Positions 1 to 13,549 of a DNA stretch of 64,000 bases are shown piece after piece (the stretch's first letter is position 1; the number at the start of each line of letters is the position of its first letter). Both the position numbers and the translations under genes were made by a program. This stretch comes from Luidia sarsii. Its lineage: Eukaryota > Echinodermata > Asteroidea > Paxillosida > Luidiidae. Below the pieces are notes generated by a model. It worked only from the letters and a program-made list of their open reading frames with translations, made no database searches and was not told where the DNA came from. Location: NCBI GenBank assembly GCA_949987565.1, contig OX465109.1, positions 15,331,400-15,395,399 of the forward strand, in the 5' to 3' direction.

Positions 1-34
1 CATGTGAGGCAAGGAAGAATGCATGGATGCTTAC

Positions 35-129
35 GAATACAGCTGATCCAAATAGCAAGCTCCTCTACTGAAGTCCTGCCAGTATCTGTGGTAAATGTTG
101 AGAATATTCTCCCCTGATTCTAAGACATC
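35..129 (-). CDS. CUL2: CUL2 coding exon (third seen; residues about 75-105)
   Basis: Cullin-2 is the scaffold of CRL2 E3 ubiquitin ligases; its N-terminal helical repeats bind Elongin B/C plus a substrate receptor such as VHL or FEM1. Read leftwards, the exon follows a T-rich tract and AG acceptor (133-130) and ends at a GTAAGC donor (34 downwards). It encodes 31 codons plus two bases, starting DVLESGENILNIYHRYWQ and ending CYLDQLY. The YHRYW core and the spacing to LY match the known family sequence of this part of the first cullin repeat. It starts in phase 0, exactly what the exon at 1047-945 leaves. The next exon is outside the window. Known: family identity from remembered vertebrate CUL2. 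Inferred: that the gene is intact beyond the edge. Confidence 0.93.
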
Positions 130-438
130 CTGAAAAAAAAAACACACACAAAATAAGACAGGAAAAACAGGCCTGATGGAGAGAAACTTGCTCACAAATT
201 GTCCAATAATAGTGAAATCAGATAAGACTTGAAGGGTTGCTTGGTAACATAATTTATAACTGGGGAAGGTTTGCAGTGGAAATGTAAGTCATCTCTTTAA
301 AAGGAGCAAAGATCTGTGAAGAGCCAACATTCTGTGGGTTGAGCCTCTGTTAGCAAAAGATGATGAAACCCAACTTGCTGACTTACTTGTGCAGTCTGAA
401 TTCCGATTAGACTTGAATGTTTGCATGGTGGAAATAAT

Positions 439-681
439 AAGTGGAAGGTTTGCGGTGACACCATGTGGCACTTCTCTTTCAAGAAGGAGTGTGGCTCTGA
501 AAAGAGCCGATAACTCAACGTTTCGGGTAGTATGTACTCTGTCCGTCATCAGGAGACAGTATATACTCTGCACGTCGTCTCCTAACATACAACCCGAATT
601 GTTGAGTTACCGGCTCCTTTTAGAGCCACACTCCTTCTTGAAAGAGAAGTGCCACATGGTGTCACCGTAAACTTTCCACTT
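439..681. repeat. Foldback element, about 100-bp inverted arms
   Basis: Arms of roughly 439-536 and 580-681 are near-perfect inverted copies. For example GGTGACACCATGTGGCACTT at 454-473 is mirrored at 646-665, and AGAAGGAGTGTGGCTCT at 482-498 at 622-638. The central 40-50 bp is a diverged copy of itself in both orientations. It resembles a small foldback or paired insertion of a short mobile element inside a CUL2 intron. Confidence 0.8.
521..552 (-). ncRNA. Hammerhead-like ribozyme core (candidate)
   Basis: On the minus strand CTGATGA (552-546) is followed after 21 bases by GAAA (524-521), the two conserved core strings of a hammerhead ribozyme in the right order. The 21 bases can form only a weak stem II (GG/CC plus AGT/ACT). 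The mirror copy in the right arm has GAAT in place of GAAA. Penelope-like elements and animal retrozymes carry such motifs (known). A complete stem I and cleavage site is not convincing here. Confidence 0.3.
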
Positions 682-908
682 GGTCTGAATTATGTTTGTC
701 ACATGGGACAAGTTTGAGGAATAATTTAGAAGGATTATGGGTCAAGCATGGTCAGGTTGCATGTTTATTAAATGGAACGGAACAACATATTGTGAATTTC
801 CTTTCTCACCAGCTACATAGTGTATGGATGATGTAAACGCAGTCTTGTTACTGGACACGCATTGTGGTCCATTCTTTGTACAGCAGACGAATCACAATGC
901 TACAACTA

Positions 909-3698
<2,790 letters not shown>

Positions 3699-3812
3699 CA
3701 TACACGAGCACGGACTTTCAAGCCATTGTCGGTGTCAAGTATTTCCTGAATGGCGGTGTCGTAAAGTGCGCCCTCATCAGTCCCAAAGCCGCGGTGAAAA
3801 AACCCACAACGA
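3699..3812 (-). other. Possible non-coding first exon of CUL2
   Basis: On the minus strand a GC-richer block ends in a consensus donor, CGTGTATG|GTAAGT (boundary 3699/3698). It would splice across a 1778-bp intron to the acceptor at 1921. Joined to the coding exon it gives no extended frame before the ATG, as expected of a leader. The 5' limit is unknown; I stop near a T-rich stretch at about 3812. The same strand also reads as a short open frame ending NGLKVRARVW, so a coding exon of another gene cannot be excluded. Inferred from splice signal, strand and position only. Confidence 0.35.
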
Positions 3813-4100
3813 ATAATAATTAATAGTAATTGTCTCCAAATGTCATTTCCGCGTAATTTAATATTATTCCCATCGTCATTAATTTTCAAAGTGGTATGAA
3901 TAAAAAGAAGAGAATATAGGCTTCAATTTGAAGGTAAAAGTGACAAATTTAAACACTGTTTACAGGGTGCGCTCGGTGGTCGAAAAACGTGAGTGCATTT
4001 ACGCTAAACGTACTTTTCCCGATTTTTGTTTTTATCGTTAATGTTTAGTGGCACTTGTTATGTTGTCATAATCATAATGTTGCGTGAAACTTAAAACGGA

Positions 4101-4265
4101 GGTACGAATTGACTTAACTGTGAAGGTACGAGTTGACTTAACTGTGGAGGTACGAGTTGACTTAACTGTGAAGGTACGAGTTGACCGTAACTGTGAAGGT
4201 ACGAGTTGACTTAACAGAAGGCATAGTTGACCAAGGTACGAGTTGACCAAGGTACGAGTTGACCT
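4101..4265. repeat. 24-bp minisatellite
   Basis: GGTACGAGTTGACTTAACTG-type units start at 4101, 4125, 4149, 4173 and 4198 (period 24-25). The last units shorten to 16 bp (4235, 4251: GGTACGAGTTGACCAA). It ends beside a 15-bp duplication (CCTTTTAATATTA). It lies about 0.3 kb upstream of the putative CUL2 first exon. Confidence 0.95.
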
Positions 4266-4289
4266 GTTACCTTTTAATATTACCTTTTA

Positions 4290-5354
4290 ATATTACCTCC
4301 ATAATAATGACTCCGTCTGATAATAATATTTTCATCTATTTCTTGATTTGTTTTGTATTTAATAATTTTATTGTAATATCTTACATTGTATTTGTTTAGT
4401 ATTCACTATTTTAAAAATTGTACTTTCTGTTTTTATATTTACTACTGTGTTTACCGTTTCCCCTTTTTCAGTGTTAAGAGCCTAGGAGCATTGACCACTC
4501 TCGTGGCTTTGGCGCTATACACAATGCAATATTAATTGTTTTGATAGTTATTATCATTAAGAGGTCTTGAAATAAGGAGGTGTTATTAGTCCCGCCGCAA
4601 TACTGTCTTCATAATGACATAATTATGACGCCGGGGCAAGAATTGATTTGTAAAAAGCTGCGGGGAAAAAATTAAAAAGATTTTAAACCAGTTAATTATA
4701 ATTATAATTCGTTAAGCCTGAAGCAGTGTATGGCTTGCATTTCTTTATGAATCATGCTCAGGAATTGAGGTTCCACTGATTTCATGCCCATGTATACAGT
4801 TCTCAGAGAAACTAATTAAAGTTTGGGATAAAAATAAAAAACATAAGAAATAAAATCGATGAAAACAGTTAGTTCAATTTTAGCTGTACATATAAATTTA
4901 TATCACAGCTGAATAATTTCTCATCTGGGAAATATTATCCTAAATTTTGACACAATCACTTTCCTTATGTTTTATGCTTAGATTGAAATTATGAAAATAT
5001 CTAAAAAATACAACAAATCTCTATTATGAAATATTAATTATCGAATTTTTCAAAAAAAATTATATGCATATTATATTGAAATAAATAATGCAATCAGTTT
5101 CAGCACATAACAATATCTATCAGCATGCATTTTAATGTTCATCGGACATTGCGTTTTTGAGATCAATGTGGAGCCTCTGAGGCCCCAAGTATTTTCAAAA
5201 AATTAATACGAAATACCCTGTGCACATAGGATTGGATGTTTTAACATCGTACAAGCTTACAGTGAGCTTCTCAAAATGTTGTAATAGTGCTGTTGTAGAA
5301 ATAAAAAGGAAGGCTAAGATTTATAAGGGCTATATAGAATACATAATAATGTCG
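4290..5354. other. AT-rich spacer, nothing recognised
   Basis: Long A/T-rich stretch with many stops in all frames. No gene, RNA or clear repeat seen. Confidence 0.6.
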
Positions 5355-5965
5355 CACTGAAATCAATAATACAAAAAATTAACAGCTTGGGAGATAAGAA
5401 GTTATACGATGTCAGACCAAGCTTTCAGACCTCCCAGGACCTCCAGGGTCGTACCGTGTGCACGGGTCTATATAGAGCTCTTCTGGTCTCGGTAGCGGTC
5501 CACCACACATCCTTCCCTGCCCTCATCAATATTAGGCCGTAGACCCATGCGCCATGTGAGGGAGGAAACACAGCGGCCCCTAGACCTTGGCCGCCGAGTC
5601 GACCAAAAGCATGGTGTCCCTGTACGAAGAGACGCGAACCTGGATTATGAGGACAGTCCCAGCATCGCAGCGACCCATCGAGATGCGCCACATGCGACGT
5701 TGGTGTTTGCGGGAGTTTTGTAAACACCTTATACTGCACGATCGTGCTGAGAAAAAAAATAACTGAAAAACATCCCCGAAATCAAACTGGTCACTAACCT
5801 ACACGTTAACAGTCGAGCGTCTTTCACACAAGGCTACTTGTGTTACGCAATAGTTACAGACATCTTACACGTTAATAGGCGAACCGGGTTAAAATAAAGG
5901 GGCATGGCCGTTGGCGGCGGGCTTTTGGATTTCGTCGTGAGCAAAGGGTGCAGCACACTAAAAAA
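5355..5965 (+). repeat. Diverged half-monomer of the satellite, array orientation
   Basis: Collinear with the array monomer from just before its paired HindIII sites to the GGCGGCGGGCTT block (5915-5926). It includes CGTGTGCACGGGTCTATATA (5455-5474) and the GTCGACCAAAAGCATGGTGT block (about 5597-5616). The tRNA-like module (about 5765-5833) is decayed: its B box reads CAGTTTGATTTC on the minus strand. Beyond 5965 the sequence is arm-specific. Confidence 0.85.
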
Positions 5966-6637
5966 CTTTCATAGGTCAAACACTCAAAACTAGAAACGTG
6001 TTTGTGGACAAACACAAACTGTTTCGCAGTACATGAATTAATTGCATACATGTAGAAATGTTCAAGTCAAAATGTTAGCGAGGTTTGACGTGAAGTGAAA
6101 ATCATGTCAGTTAAATTTTACCTTTAGTATTTTCGGTTCTAAACTCAAGCAAAGTTTCAACCTGAAGCAACATGTACTTACAATATAAACAATATAATCA
6201 GTTTAAATAATGTCACGTCAACCACGTTGCTGCACACAATTACAAACAAACACAACGCTGCCGTTCTCTGTTCTTGTTTAGCGTTCGTTTGTTACACAGG
6301 GGCTTTTTTCGGCGGTTCGTTTGCGAATTTCACGAAAGAGAATTTTGTGCGAAATTTGCGATCAGACGAAACATTTCTACTATGATTACAGTTCTATGCG
6401 TAGCGCAGGAGTTTAGTGAACTCAATTACCAGTGAGTAACAGTAAAGTTTTATTTAAAAGCGATTAAATGTTTGATTAAATTTTCTGATGGAAGTAATTT
6501 TATAGGTTTCTAGCTATCTCAAACAGTTTTAGGGTAGGCCTAAACTTCGTAGGCTGAGATCAAAGATTATACATAGTAAAGGACACGGAATTAAGCGAAG
6601 CGGTGTTCATTTTATTCATGGTCAAGGTGACGTATTA

Positions 6638-6891
6638 GTGTGTAGGCCTAAGCAAGTGAAAACTGGTCAATCGTTGCGTATTTTCAAACCAACAGCGATG
6701 TGAGCCCACCGTGACGGTGAATGGACAGAAACTAGCAGCTGTGGACAAGTTCACGTACTTGGGCAGCACCCTCTCTCGCCGCTGAGATTGATGAAAGAAC
6801 TGCCACGTTTTAGGGTGTAGGCAGTGTAGGTAGTGTGTAGGCAAGTGAAAACTTGTCAATTGTTGCGTCTTTTCAAACCAACAGCGATGTG
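6638..6891. repeat. About 60-bp direct repeats bracketing a retrotransposon scrap
   Basis: 6638-6702 and 6833-6891 are diverged copies (both contain TTTTCAAACCAACAGCGATG). The mirror arm has a single copy (about 11330-11388). The sequence between them is absent from the right arm, so the left arm received an insertion together with duplication of this segment. Confidence 0.8.
6703..6813 (+). pseudogene. Non-LTR reverse transcriptase fragment
   Basis: The frame through 6711-6780 reads VTVNGQKLAAVDKFTYLGST, then LSR. After a frameshift at 6781 it reads AEIDERTATF. The KFTYLGS-LS motif followed by a D/E-x-x-R segment is typical of the C-terminal part of reverse transcriptases of RTE/BovB-like and related non-LTR elements in marine invertebrates (recalled). 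Only about 35 residues remain, a few residues are missing at the frameshift, and a stop follows at 6811-6813. Dead fragment. Confidence 0.7.
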
Positions 6892-7914
6892 TTTGACCGG
6901 CTGACTCCTCCGTCCCTTCGGGATGTGGAGCTTCTTGTCCCGGCACGAGCCGGTCCGGTGCTCCCGTCCCTGGCCCCGTCAAGTCCCGCCAACGGACGTC
7001 ATCCTCGTGCATCGATTTGGACTTTGAAGGGCAAAAGGTAGGAGCAATGGCGCAATACACATCCTCCTGTATATCTTGTACGTGTTACATCAATGAATTT
7101 GCAGTGATGCCATCACAGGTAAAGGTTGATCTTTTGATCACCGTTGATTTCTCAGGGCTTATTCCTCGATGGCTCGAGGTCTCATAATACCATCGCGGTC
7201 GTTCGACGTCGATTCGTCTGGTGGCCTGACGTCCCGTTGCCCTTAAGTCAGCGTGGCTTGGGAGACCGGCTCCTCACTCACCCTGACCGAGACCAGACTT
7301 TCCGAGCCGTCATGGGCAGAGTGGACGCCATGTTGACACTGTTCCCAAGCAAACAACTAACTTTGATTATAATGATAGACCCTTTGAACTGCAGAAAGTC
7401 ATCTTCTGTTCCTTGTCTATCAAGGTTGATAAGTCTGCAAGGCAATAGATGTCTCCATTTCATTCAACAGTGGAGGAAGATGTTCCAACCGGTTTCCATT
7501 GCTGACGGCATTGATGCTTTCAGGGCAGATTGCCCAGGCCCTAGGGGAACAGCAGTGTCATCTTTCCCCCACGGGCTGCCCTACCAACTCCCCCACCGAC
7601 TCCTCCACCAATGCGCGCCAACAAAAGGTATGCTCGTTGACGTAAAAACTTACCTTTTATCCAAAATAATGCCAATATCAGAGTGACTTGTGTATTTTTC
7701 AGCTGAATATCAGCTTGAACATTTAACTCGAAATTTGATTTGCTTTTATCCAGGAGACATCGGAGCCCTCCTGAAAGCCAACTCGGCGTGGATGCCAACA
7801 AACGTGTGAGGCAGTTGTCTCTTATCTCTCCGGGCCGGCTCGTGGGAGCTCAGGCCCTGACTGGCCCCGCTCCGCCGCCCGCCGTCTCCAGCTTCATCCC
7901 CGTGGTCCACGAGT
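6892..7914 (+). pseudogene. Exon-like coding segments in left arm (unknown protein)
   Basis: GC-rich blocks with splice-like borders stand out from AT-rich surroundings. They are a block ending GGCAAAAG|GTAGGA (7037), a block from TTTCTCAG| (7156) to ACAAAAG|GTATGC (7627), and a block from TTTTATCCAG| (7754). Readable peptides include FDRLTPPSLRDVELLVPARA, MGRVDAMLTLFPS, FQPVSIADGIDAFRADCPGP and, after a short left-only insertion, GRLVGAQALTGPAPPPAV. The left copy has a stop and frame changes relative to the right arm. I do not recognise the protein. It could be a captured host gene or the accessory protein of the element; composition (Ser/Pro/Gly rich) is gag-like at best. Confidence 0.45.
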
Positions 7915-7984
7915 CCCAGTTCCAAGACATCTTGACTGTGGGAGGCCAGCCCGCCTGCCTGCCTGATATAGATTACTGCAGAAT
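7915..7984. other. Left-only junction between arm and centre
   Basis: Homology to the right arm stops at the GTGGTCCACGAGT block (7902-7914; mirrored at 10284 onwards). These 70 bp are in neither the right arm nor the monomer. Confidence 0.6.
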
Positions 7985-9451
7985 AAATGAAGCTTAGGAC
8001 CACCCGGGTGTCCAATGTTCGATTTCGCGATTTTGTAATTTGATACATATTGCGGCTTGAAATATGGCGCTATTTGCCTGGGGAAGTAGAGAGATTCTTC
8101 CCAAAATCCTTGCAGAAGAAAATTGGCTTGGACTTCTACACACGAGTTGCCGCTCTTTGTTCACCATCGTCTCGGCTGACATCTTACATAGAAATCAAGG
8201 CCAACCAGAAATCAAGGCATTAATCCGAACCAAGTTAGGCAATAATATATATCAATGTTTCGCAATGGCCAACTCATATCTTTCTTTGTTCAGGATCAAT
8301 CCGTCAATAATAATTTTTGGTATTATTATCAAATCAAAATTATCACAATTCACAGTGTGACCCATATCCACCAATAACACGCACTATTTTGCCGTGTGTG
8401 ACGGCTGACACCAAAACAACTTGGCGGAAGCATGACCGTTAAGTCGGAATAGCGCCCTCAATACATAGCCTTTCAAAGAAACCAGGTTGCTTTGGTTTGA
8501 TATACAGGATACGTCAAAGAAAGAATACGTTCCACTATTGACCAAGCTTCTACACGAGTCAAGTTTCAAGTTTCAACGAAATGAGTCAACGTCAAATCCC
8601 TTAATTTTTGTTGTAATTCTTGTTGATGTTTATGAGGGTTTGTTGCTTGTTTCTTTTGGCTTTATTGCGCTGCCATCGATTTATCCTCGATGACAATAAA
8701 CTCCAGAAGCCCGCCGCCAACGGCAGAGCCCCTTATAATCCGTGTTCCATTAAAGCGTAAGACGTCAGGAAATCTTACGCAGTGCAAAGTGGCTTTGTGT
8801 AAGAACGCTCGGCTATCAACCTGTAAGTCCGGGGTTCGATTCCTTTTTTCTCGGCGCTATCCCGCACCTTAAGGTGTTTTAAAAACTCACGCAACCAACA
8901 ACATCGCATGTGGCGCATCAACATGAGTGGCTGCGATGCTGGGACTGTCCTCATGATCCAGGTTTGCGTCTTCGTGTCTTCGGGTCTACGGCGTAATATG
9001 GATGAGGGCAGGGAAGGATGTGTGGTTGAGCGGTACCGAGACCAGAAGAGCTCTATATAGACCCGTGCACACGGGAAGACCCTGGCGGTCCTGGGAGGTC
9101 TGAAAGCTTGGTATGGCACCGCATAACTTTTTCTCTGTCAAGCTTTTGATTTTTGTTTGATTGATATTTACTACGAAATTAGAAAATTAAAATATACTTT
9201 CTTTTCTTTGTTATTTCGTTGCCCTACCCCTAGCTTTGCCCATGACAATTTTGACATTTGCACGAAATATATCTTTCACAGGCCGAATACTGTTTTATTA
9301 TTTTCGGAGAAATCTGATTTATTCAAACTGGTGATTATTCAGGCTTCACACGATAAACATGTTAATCCGTGTCGGCAACTTGCTCACCGAATGTTGAGAT
9401 TCCTGGTTCCACAGCTTTTTTTAATCAGAGGCATTTTAAGTCTATTTAACT
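7985..9451 (-). repeat. Central monomer-like copy 1 (inverse orientation)
   Basis: Reverse complement of the satellite monomer, plus an extra module at its left end (7985-8140) that array units lack. Compared with the array it also lacks about 88 bp (the GTCGACCAAAAGC block, which would fall near 8972). It repeats at 9452-10283 with a 1488-bp period (CACGAGTTGC at 8141 and 9629). Confidence 0.9.
8789..8849 (+). ncRNA. tRNA-like pol III module in central copy
   Basis: GTGGCTTTGTGTAAGAACGC, then a B box GGTTCGATTCC (8833-8843), followed at once by T6 (8844-8849), a pol III terminator. A-to-B spacing equals that of a tRNA without D-loop insertion. The acceptor stem does not pair, so it is tRNA-derived and not a working tRNA gene. 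Confidence 0.55.
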
Positions 9452-10283
9452 GATCTAGACTACCGTAGAACAAAATTAATGAAGCTAAGGACCACCCGGG
9501 TGTGCAATGTTCGATTTCGCGTGTAATTTCATTCATATTGCGGCTTGAAATATGGCGCTATTTGGCTTTGGATGTAGAGAGATGCTTCCTAAAATCCTTG
9601 CAGAAGAAAATCGGCTTGGACGGCTACACACGAGTTGCCGCTCTTTGCTCACCATCGTCTCGGCTGACACCTTCCATAGAAATCTAGCCCAACCCTTCAC
9701 CATAGTAGTTGTTTTGGAATTAATCCGCCCCAAGGTAGGTAACATTATATAGGGCGCTTCATCAATGTCTCGCAATCGCCATTTCCTATCTTTCTTTGTT
9801 CAGGAGAAATCCGTCACTATTAAACATTTTCTAATATCATTATCAAATCAAAATTTCACAGTGCGACCCATATCAACCAATAACGCGTACTATTTTGAGC
9901 GTTTGTGTGACGGATGGCACCCAAACAATTTGGTGGAAGCATGACCGTTAAGTCGGAATAGCGCCCTCAATACATAGGCTATCAAAGAAACCAGGTTGCG
10001 TCGGTTTGATATACAGGATATGTCAAAGAAAGAATACGTTTCACTTTTGATCAGCCTCCACACCAAGTTTCGAGTTTCGAGGGACAATTTCCACCGAAAT
10101 TGCGAGTCTCGCGTAAACTAAATAATTCAATGTCAATTCCCTCGATTTTTGTTCTCATTTTCGTGGATGATTTTGAGGGTTTGTTGCTTGTTTCATTTGG
10201 CTTTAGTGCGCTGCCATCGTTTTATACTCGATGACAATGAAGTCCAGAAGCACGCCGCCAACGGCAGAGCCTCTTATAATCCG
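9452..10283 (-). repeat. Central monomer-like copy 2, partial
   Basis: Begins with the module of about 178 bp (9452-9628: CCACCCGGGTG at about 9492, GCGGCTTGAAATATGGCGC at about 9540). It continues through the CTCACCATCGTCTCGGCTG segment to CTTATAATCCG at 10283, where it meets the right arm abruptly. Head-to-tail with copy 1. Confidence 0.9.
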
Positions 10284-11345
10284 ACTCGTGGACCACGGGT
10301 GGATCACGGATGAAGATGGAGACGGCGTGCAGTGGGGCGGGGCCGGTTAGGGCCTGAGCTCCCACGAGCCGGCCCGTTTGTTGGCATACACGCCGAGGTG
10401 GCTTGCGGGAGGGCTCCGATGTCTCCTTGATAAAAGCAGATCAAATTTCGAGTTGAATATTTTAGTTTATATTTAGATGAAAAATACATAACTCACTCTA
10501 ATATTTTCCTGAAGGTAAAGTTTTACGTCAACGAGCATATCTTTTGTTGGCGCGCATTGGTGGAGGAGTCGGTGGGGGAGTTGGTAGGGCAGCCCGTGGG
10601 GAAAGGTGAGACTGCTGTTCCCCTAGGGCCTGGGCAATCTGCCCTTAAAGCATCAATGCCGTCAGCAATGGAGACCGGTTGGAACATCTTCATCCACTGT
10701 TGAATGAAATGGAGACATCTATTGCTATGCAGACTTATCAACCTTGATAGACAAGGAACAGAGAATGACTTTCTGCAGTTCAAAGGGTCCTTCATTGTAA
10801 TAAAAGCTATAGTTGTGGAGGATAGTACTAACCTGGTGCTTGGGAACAGGGTCAACATGGCGTCCACTCTGCCCATGAAACCGCCTGGAATCCCCCGGAG
10901 ATTCCCCTGCTCGGTAGTGGACGGGGCTCGCGGAGGACATTCGGGATCTTTCCTTGATGAGCCGGTCTCCTCCGCCTCGCTGGCTTGACGGCTACGAGAC
11001 GTCAGGCCACCAGACGAATCGACGTCGAATGACCGCGATGGTATTCCTAGACCTCGAGCCATCGAGGAATAAGCCCTGAGAAATCAACGGTGATCAACAG
11101 ATCATCGGTCGTTTGCACCTCAACCTTTACCTGTCATGGCATCACTGCAAATTCATTGATGTCGTAACACGTACAAGATGTATATTGCGCCATTGCTTCT
11201 ACCTTTTGGCCTTCAAAGACCGAATAGATGCACGAGACGGGACGGGACGGGACGGGAGCACCGGACCGGCTCGTGCCGGGACAAGAAGCTCCACATCCCG
11301 AAGGGACGGAGGAGTCAGCCGGTCAAACACATCGCTGTTGGTTTG
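10284..11345 (-). pseudogene. Exon-like coding segments in right arm (unknown protein)
   Basis: Better-preserved inverted copy of the segments at 6892-7914. One open frame of 179 codons (11062-10523) starts MARGLGIPSRSFDVDSSGGL. It runs through MGRVDAMLTLFPST and FQPVSIADGIDALRADCPGP to a stop just past the ACAAAAG border. If spliced at that border to the block ending the AAG at about 10427, the frame continues in phase as ETSEPSRKPPRRVCQQTGRL and onward. Where the arms differ in length after LFPS the difference is about 21 bases, so the frame is kept. No family recognised; no catalytic motif seen. It may be a captured gene or an element-encoded accessory protein. Confidence 0.4.
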
Positions 11346-11799
11346 AAAAGACTCAACAATTGACCAGTTTTCATTTGCTTACACACTAAAACTTCACTTT
11401 GAAAAATTAAATGAAAATCACCTCGCTTAAGTTCGTGGCCTTTACTATTTATAATCTTCGATCTGAGGCTACTAAGTATAGGCCTACCCCAAATTGTTTG
11501 AAGTACCTAGAAGCCTATAACTTCGATCATATTTTAATGAAACATTTAATCTCTTTTGAATAAAACCTTACTGTTACTCACCGGTAATATTGAATTCACT
11601 AAACTCCTGCGCTACGCACAGAACTGTAATCATAGTAAAAAAATGTTTCTTCTGATCGCAAATTTCACACAAAATTCTCTTTCGTGAAGTTCGCAAACGA
11701 ACCGCCGAAAAAAAGCCCCTGTGTAACGAACGAACGCTAAACAAGAACAGAGAACGGCAGCGTTGTGTTTGTTTGTAATTGTGTGCAGAAACGTGGTTG
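10284..11799 (-). repeat. Right arm of palindrome, inner part
   Basis: Inverted counterpart of 6221-7914. It contains a (GACGG)n microsatellite at about 11235-11257 absent from the left arm, and only one copy of the segment duplicated at 6638/6833. It ends exactly where the extra 2.56 kb begins (AACGTGGTTG|CGCGGGG). Confidence 0.85.
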
Positions 11800-11851
11800 C
11801 GCGGGGATTCGTAACGCGCGCGTACCGGTCACGTGCTGTGACGTCATAGTG

Positions 11852-12446
11852 AATTTAGAACGGTGGACGAGACGCGAAGACGCTTCAACTCGTAGGCGGG
11901 CAATAATAGGCTCTTTTCCAATGCCCGGCTAAGGCTCCCGCTTTGTCTTTCTGTCATTCATCCATTATAAAGTACATGACATGAAAACCTGTTTGTTGAT
12001 GGGAGCAGTGAGTGAGATGAGACCTATGTAGCCCAATTTCTGTCCTTATAATAATGTTGGACTATTAATTTCACGAAATAATTGAACGTGAATTCGCGTG
12101 TGTATTTTGCAGCAGGCTATTTATGACCTACATGTACCTGGAAGTATATTATGTTAGTGTACTGCACCTGCTATTCGATCACAACGAAATCCAAAAGCTC
12201 GTCGCCAATGGTCATGCTCATTATAGTCCGGTTTGCCTACAATAGTCTTAGATGCGTGTAGAAATGTTTGATTTTTACTACAAATTTAGAACGGTGGACG
12301 AGACACGAAGACGCTTCAACTCGTAGGCGGGCAATATAGGCTCTTTTCCAAAACCCGGCTTGGGCGCTGGCTTGGTCTTTCTGCCATTCATCCATTACAA
12401 AGTACATGGCTTGAAAACCTGTTTGTCGATGAGAGCAGTGAGTGAC
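11852..12446. repeat. Direct repeat pair, about 164 bp each
   Basis: 11852-12015 and 12283-12446 are near-identical (AATTTAGAACGGTGGACGAG start, GAGCAGTGAGTGA end), 431 bp apart. The spacer includes the monomer scrap at 12174-12240. Confidence 0.9.
12174..12240 (-). repeat. Highly diverged satellite-monomer scrap
   Basis: CGATCACAACGAAATCCAAA...GTCGCCAATGG...TATAGTCCGG parallels the monomer block CGATGACAATGAAGTCCAGA...CGCCGCCAACGG...TATAATCCGG seen in reverse at 10225-10283. Confidence 0.6.
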
Positions 12447-12794
12447 AATTTTCCGTTTCCCTTAATCCAAGGCCCCTACAAATCATGTACATATCAGCGA
12501 ATGGTTCCATTCTCAAATTTAATCATCTGTTTGTCGTTATATCTTTCTCTTGACAATCTGTCTATGGTTGGCATAAGAAAATGTCAAATTTGTGACCTGT
12601 AAAACTGGAACATAGGAATGATCTTCAGTAATTGGGTCAATATCAGACAGCACCGGGTGTCTCCTACCGTAGTTATGATAATCCATTTTGGAGAGCAGAC
12701 GAAAATCTTGCCAACTAATGAGTGCGCATGCGTGGGTTTCCGGTCAATGTTTGTAAACAAAAGATTGGGTATAATTATATCTTCGCTCGGTGAC

Positions 12795-13060
12795 AGGTCA
12801 TTTTCACGCGCATGCGTACTTCAGCTGTCAAAGCCCAGATTGTCGTTTTGAGACGGTTGTCTCCTTTGCAAAAACTTTGCACGTCCAGTAAAAACAGGCC
12901 TTTATCAACGCGAATCAAGTCTAGCCAAGAACGTATGCTGCAGCCTGGCGAATTTCCTCGCATGTTGCGTAATATGAGAAACTACCGTCATCTCTTTGCT
13001 GTGTATCAGGTCATATTCATGGGCATGCGTAACTCGGCTGTCAAAGCCCAGGTTGAATTG
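12795..13060. repeat. Direct repeat pair, about 50 bp each
   Basis: AGGTCATTTTCACGCGCATG at about 12796 and AGGTCATATTCATGGGCATG at about 13009 each continue into a shared GCTGTCAAAGCCCAG block. Confidence 0.75.
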
Positions 13061-13354
13061 CTAACTGTGCTTTCAGGTTTAGGCGCTGTAAAGATGTATA
13101 ATAAATATTGATTTAAATCCCACGTTGACGCAATCGCTATATTGTTTCCCAAGCAACATCCACGGACTGCACGTTGAGCGCCCTCTATAGAAATTCATAA
13201 AAAGGTTGTCTGGATTTAATGGTCCTTTGACCATTGCATTGCAAAGAAGTCAAAATTATGAAGAAAGCGAAAAAGCCCAATGTTCTGTTCTGACAACAGA
13301 CATAGACCTCTATTCGTCTTCCTCATCTTCTTCCTCTTCTTCGTCGACCGATAA

Positions 13355-13548
13355 ATCGCTTAGACAAAGCATGGGTGCCTTCTAATGAGTTGTTTAGCAA
13401 CATGGAAAGACTGTTCTTAACCAAACTTGGCCTAAACATTGTCCCTGGGGTCTATTAGTGCCTTGCACAATGAAGCTATTATTACGTCATCGTGTGTCAC
13501 GTGACAGTGCTTTAAAGGGGCAAATTTTCAAACTCATTATGAGCAAAA
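13355..13548. repeat. Dispersed repeat, copy 1
   Basis: About 190 bp matching 16376-16580: shared blocks GACTGTTCTTA, ACATTGTCCCTG, GGTCTATTAGTGCC and AAGGGGCAAATT. This copy has an intact GTCACGTGAC palindrome (13496-13505). Confidence 0.85.
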
Positions 13549-13549
13549 G

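Larger units (their letters stand above)
5355..7914 (+). repeat. Left arm of large palindromic element
   Basis: Reverse-complement homologue of 10284-11799 plus 14359-15165. Anchors: the outer block 5400-6175 mirrors 14390-15130. The inner block 6221-6470 mirrors 11560-11799, and 7140-7250 mirrors 10980-11100. By eye the arms are roughly 80-90% alike with many small indels, so the structure is old. A 45-bp stretch near 6175-6215 is absent from the right arm. Confidence 0.85.

Noticed and set aside
289..670. Overlapping frames on both strands
   Set aside because: Produced by the 439-681 foldback element within a CUL2 intron.
12360..13111. Short frames of 77-99 codons
   Set aside because: Cross the direct repeats at 12283-12446 and 12795-13060; no exon borders or known motifs.
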